DNA of 5,900 nt from Caldilineaceae bacterium (GTDB lineage Bacteria; Chloroflexota; Anaerolineae; Caldilineales; Caldilineaceae). Below the pieces are notes generated by a model that had not been told where the DNA came from, ran no database searches, and saw only the letters and a list, made by a program, of their open reading frames with translations. The stretch's first letter is position 1. Every line of letters begins with the position of its first letter. The DNA lies in contig JAPKMV010000243.1 in assembly GCA_026645635.1 (NCBI GenBank), forward strand, positions 1 through 5,900, read 5' to 3'. The position numbers and the translations under genes are program-made. Shown piece by piece: positions 5,828 through 5,900 of this stretch.

Positions 5828-5900
5828 ATGACAGAATCGACAAAACCAGTGGTTGACCCGTTTGTCCTGCAGCCTGACGCCACGGCGGACGAAACCCATC
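5828..5900 (+). CDS. Start of an unidentified protein, cut by the window edge
   Basis: An open frame from ATG 5828 runs to the window end and gives 24 residues beginning MTESTKPVVDPFVLQPDATA. The segment is polar and acidic with no signal peptide or membrane segment, and is too short to assign to a family. The promoter and leader hairpin upstream support a real gene here. No good Shine-Dalgarno sequence precedes the ATG. A GTG at 5801 is in the same frame and could be an alternative start. A 7-codon frame (5808-5831) overlaps the ATG as ATGA. Confidence 0.5.
   Translation, partial: MTESTKPVVDPFVLQPDATADETH

Overview
This is a GC-rich bacterial window with three complete genes, all on the + strand, and the start of a probable fourth. 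From left to right it holds a class I glutamine amidotransferase-like hydrolase of the gamma-glutamyl-GABA hydrolase (peptidase C26) family (210-1145), DNA gyrase subunit A (gyrA, 1416-4154), a protein combining a Schlafen/AlbA_2-type domain with a GHKL-type ATPase domain (4183-5550), and the first 24 codons of an unidentified protein (from 5828). The promoters look like ordinary housekeeping sigma-factor sites (TTGnnn, 17-18 bp, TATAAT). The host cannot be named from this window. GC-rich coding sequence, a GyrA with Gly at the quinolone-binding Ser position, and AlbA_2/GHKL proteins would fit Chloroflexota or a similar deep-branching lineage, but that is a tentative inference.

Layout. Positions 1-209 are non-coding and carry two GC-rich hairpins just ahead of the first gene. 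The 270-base gap before gyrA has four YCCACA words (DnaA-box-like), arranged partly as nested inverted repeats, followed by the gyrA promoter. Three GGG(T)ATAATC words and an ATCGC/GCGAT dyad lie in and around that promoter. The AlbA_2/GHKL gene starts 28 bases after the gyrA stop with no obvious promoter, so the two are probably co-transcribed. The 277-base gap after it is visibly more AT-rich. It holds a 17-bp imperfect inverted repeat built from 8-bp units, nested hairpins and several TTGGGATA words, and then a second good promoter with a terminator-like hairpin in its predicted leader.

How the genes may work together. GyrA is the breakage-reunion subunit that needs GyrB, which is not in this window. 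The AlbA_2/GHKL gene behind it may be a nucleic-acid-binding regulator, and its link to gyrase is unproven. The first gene has its own upstream region and no evident link to gyrase.

Points for a second look: the word TTGGGATAA is shared by the gyrA -35 region and the gap after the operon; GyrA has long acidic extensions at both ends that share an NGANG-SD-G motif; GyrA has Gly128 where E. coli has Ser83; and the AlbA_2 domain lacks the usual acidic/EFK segment.
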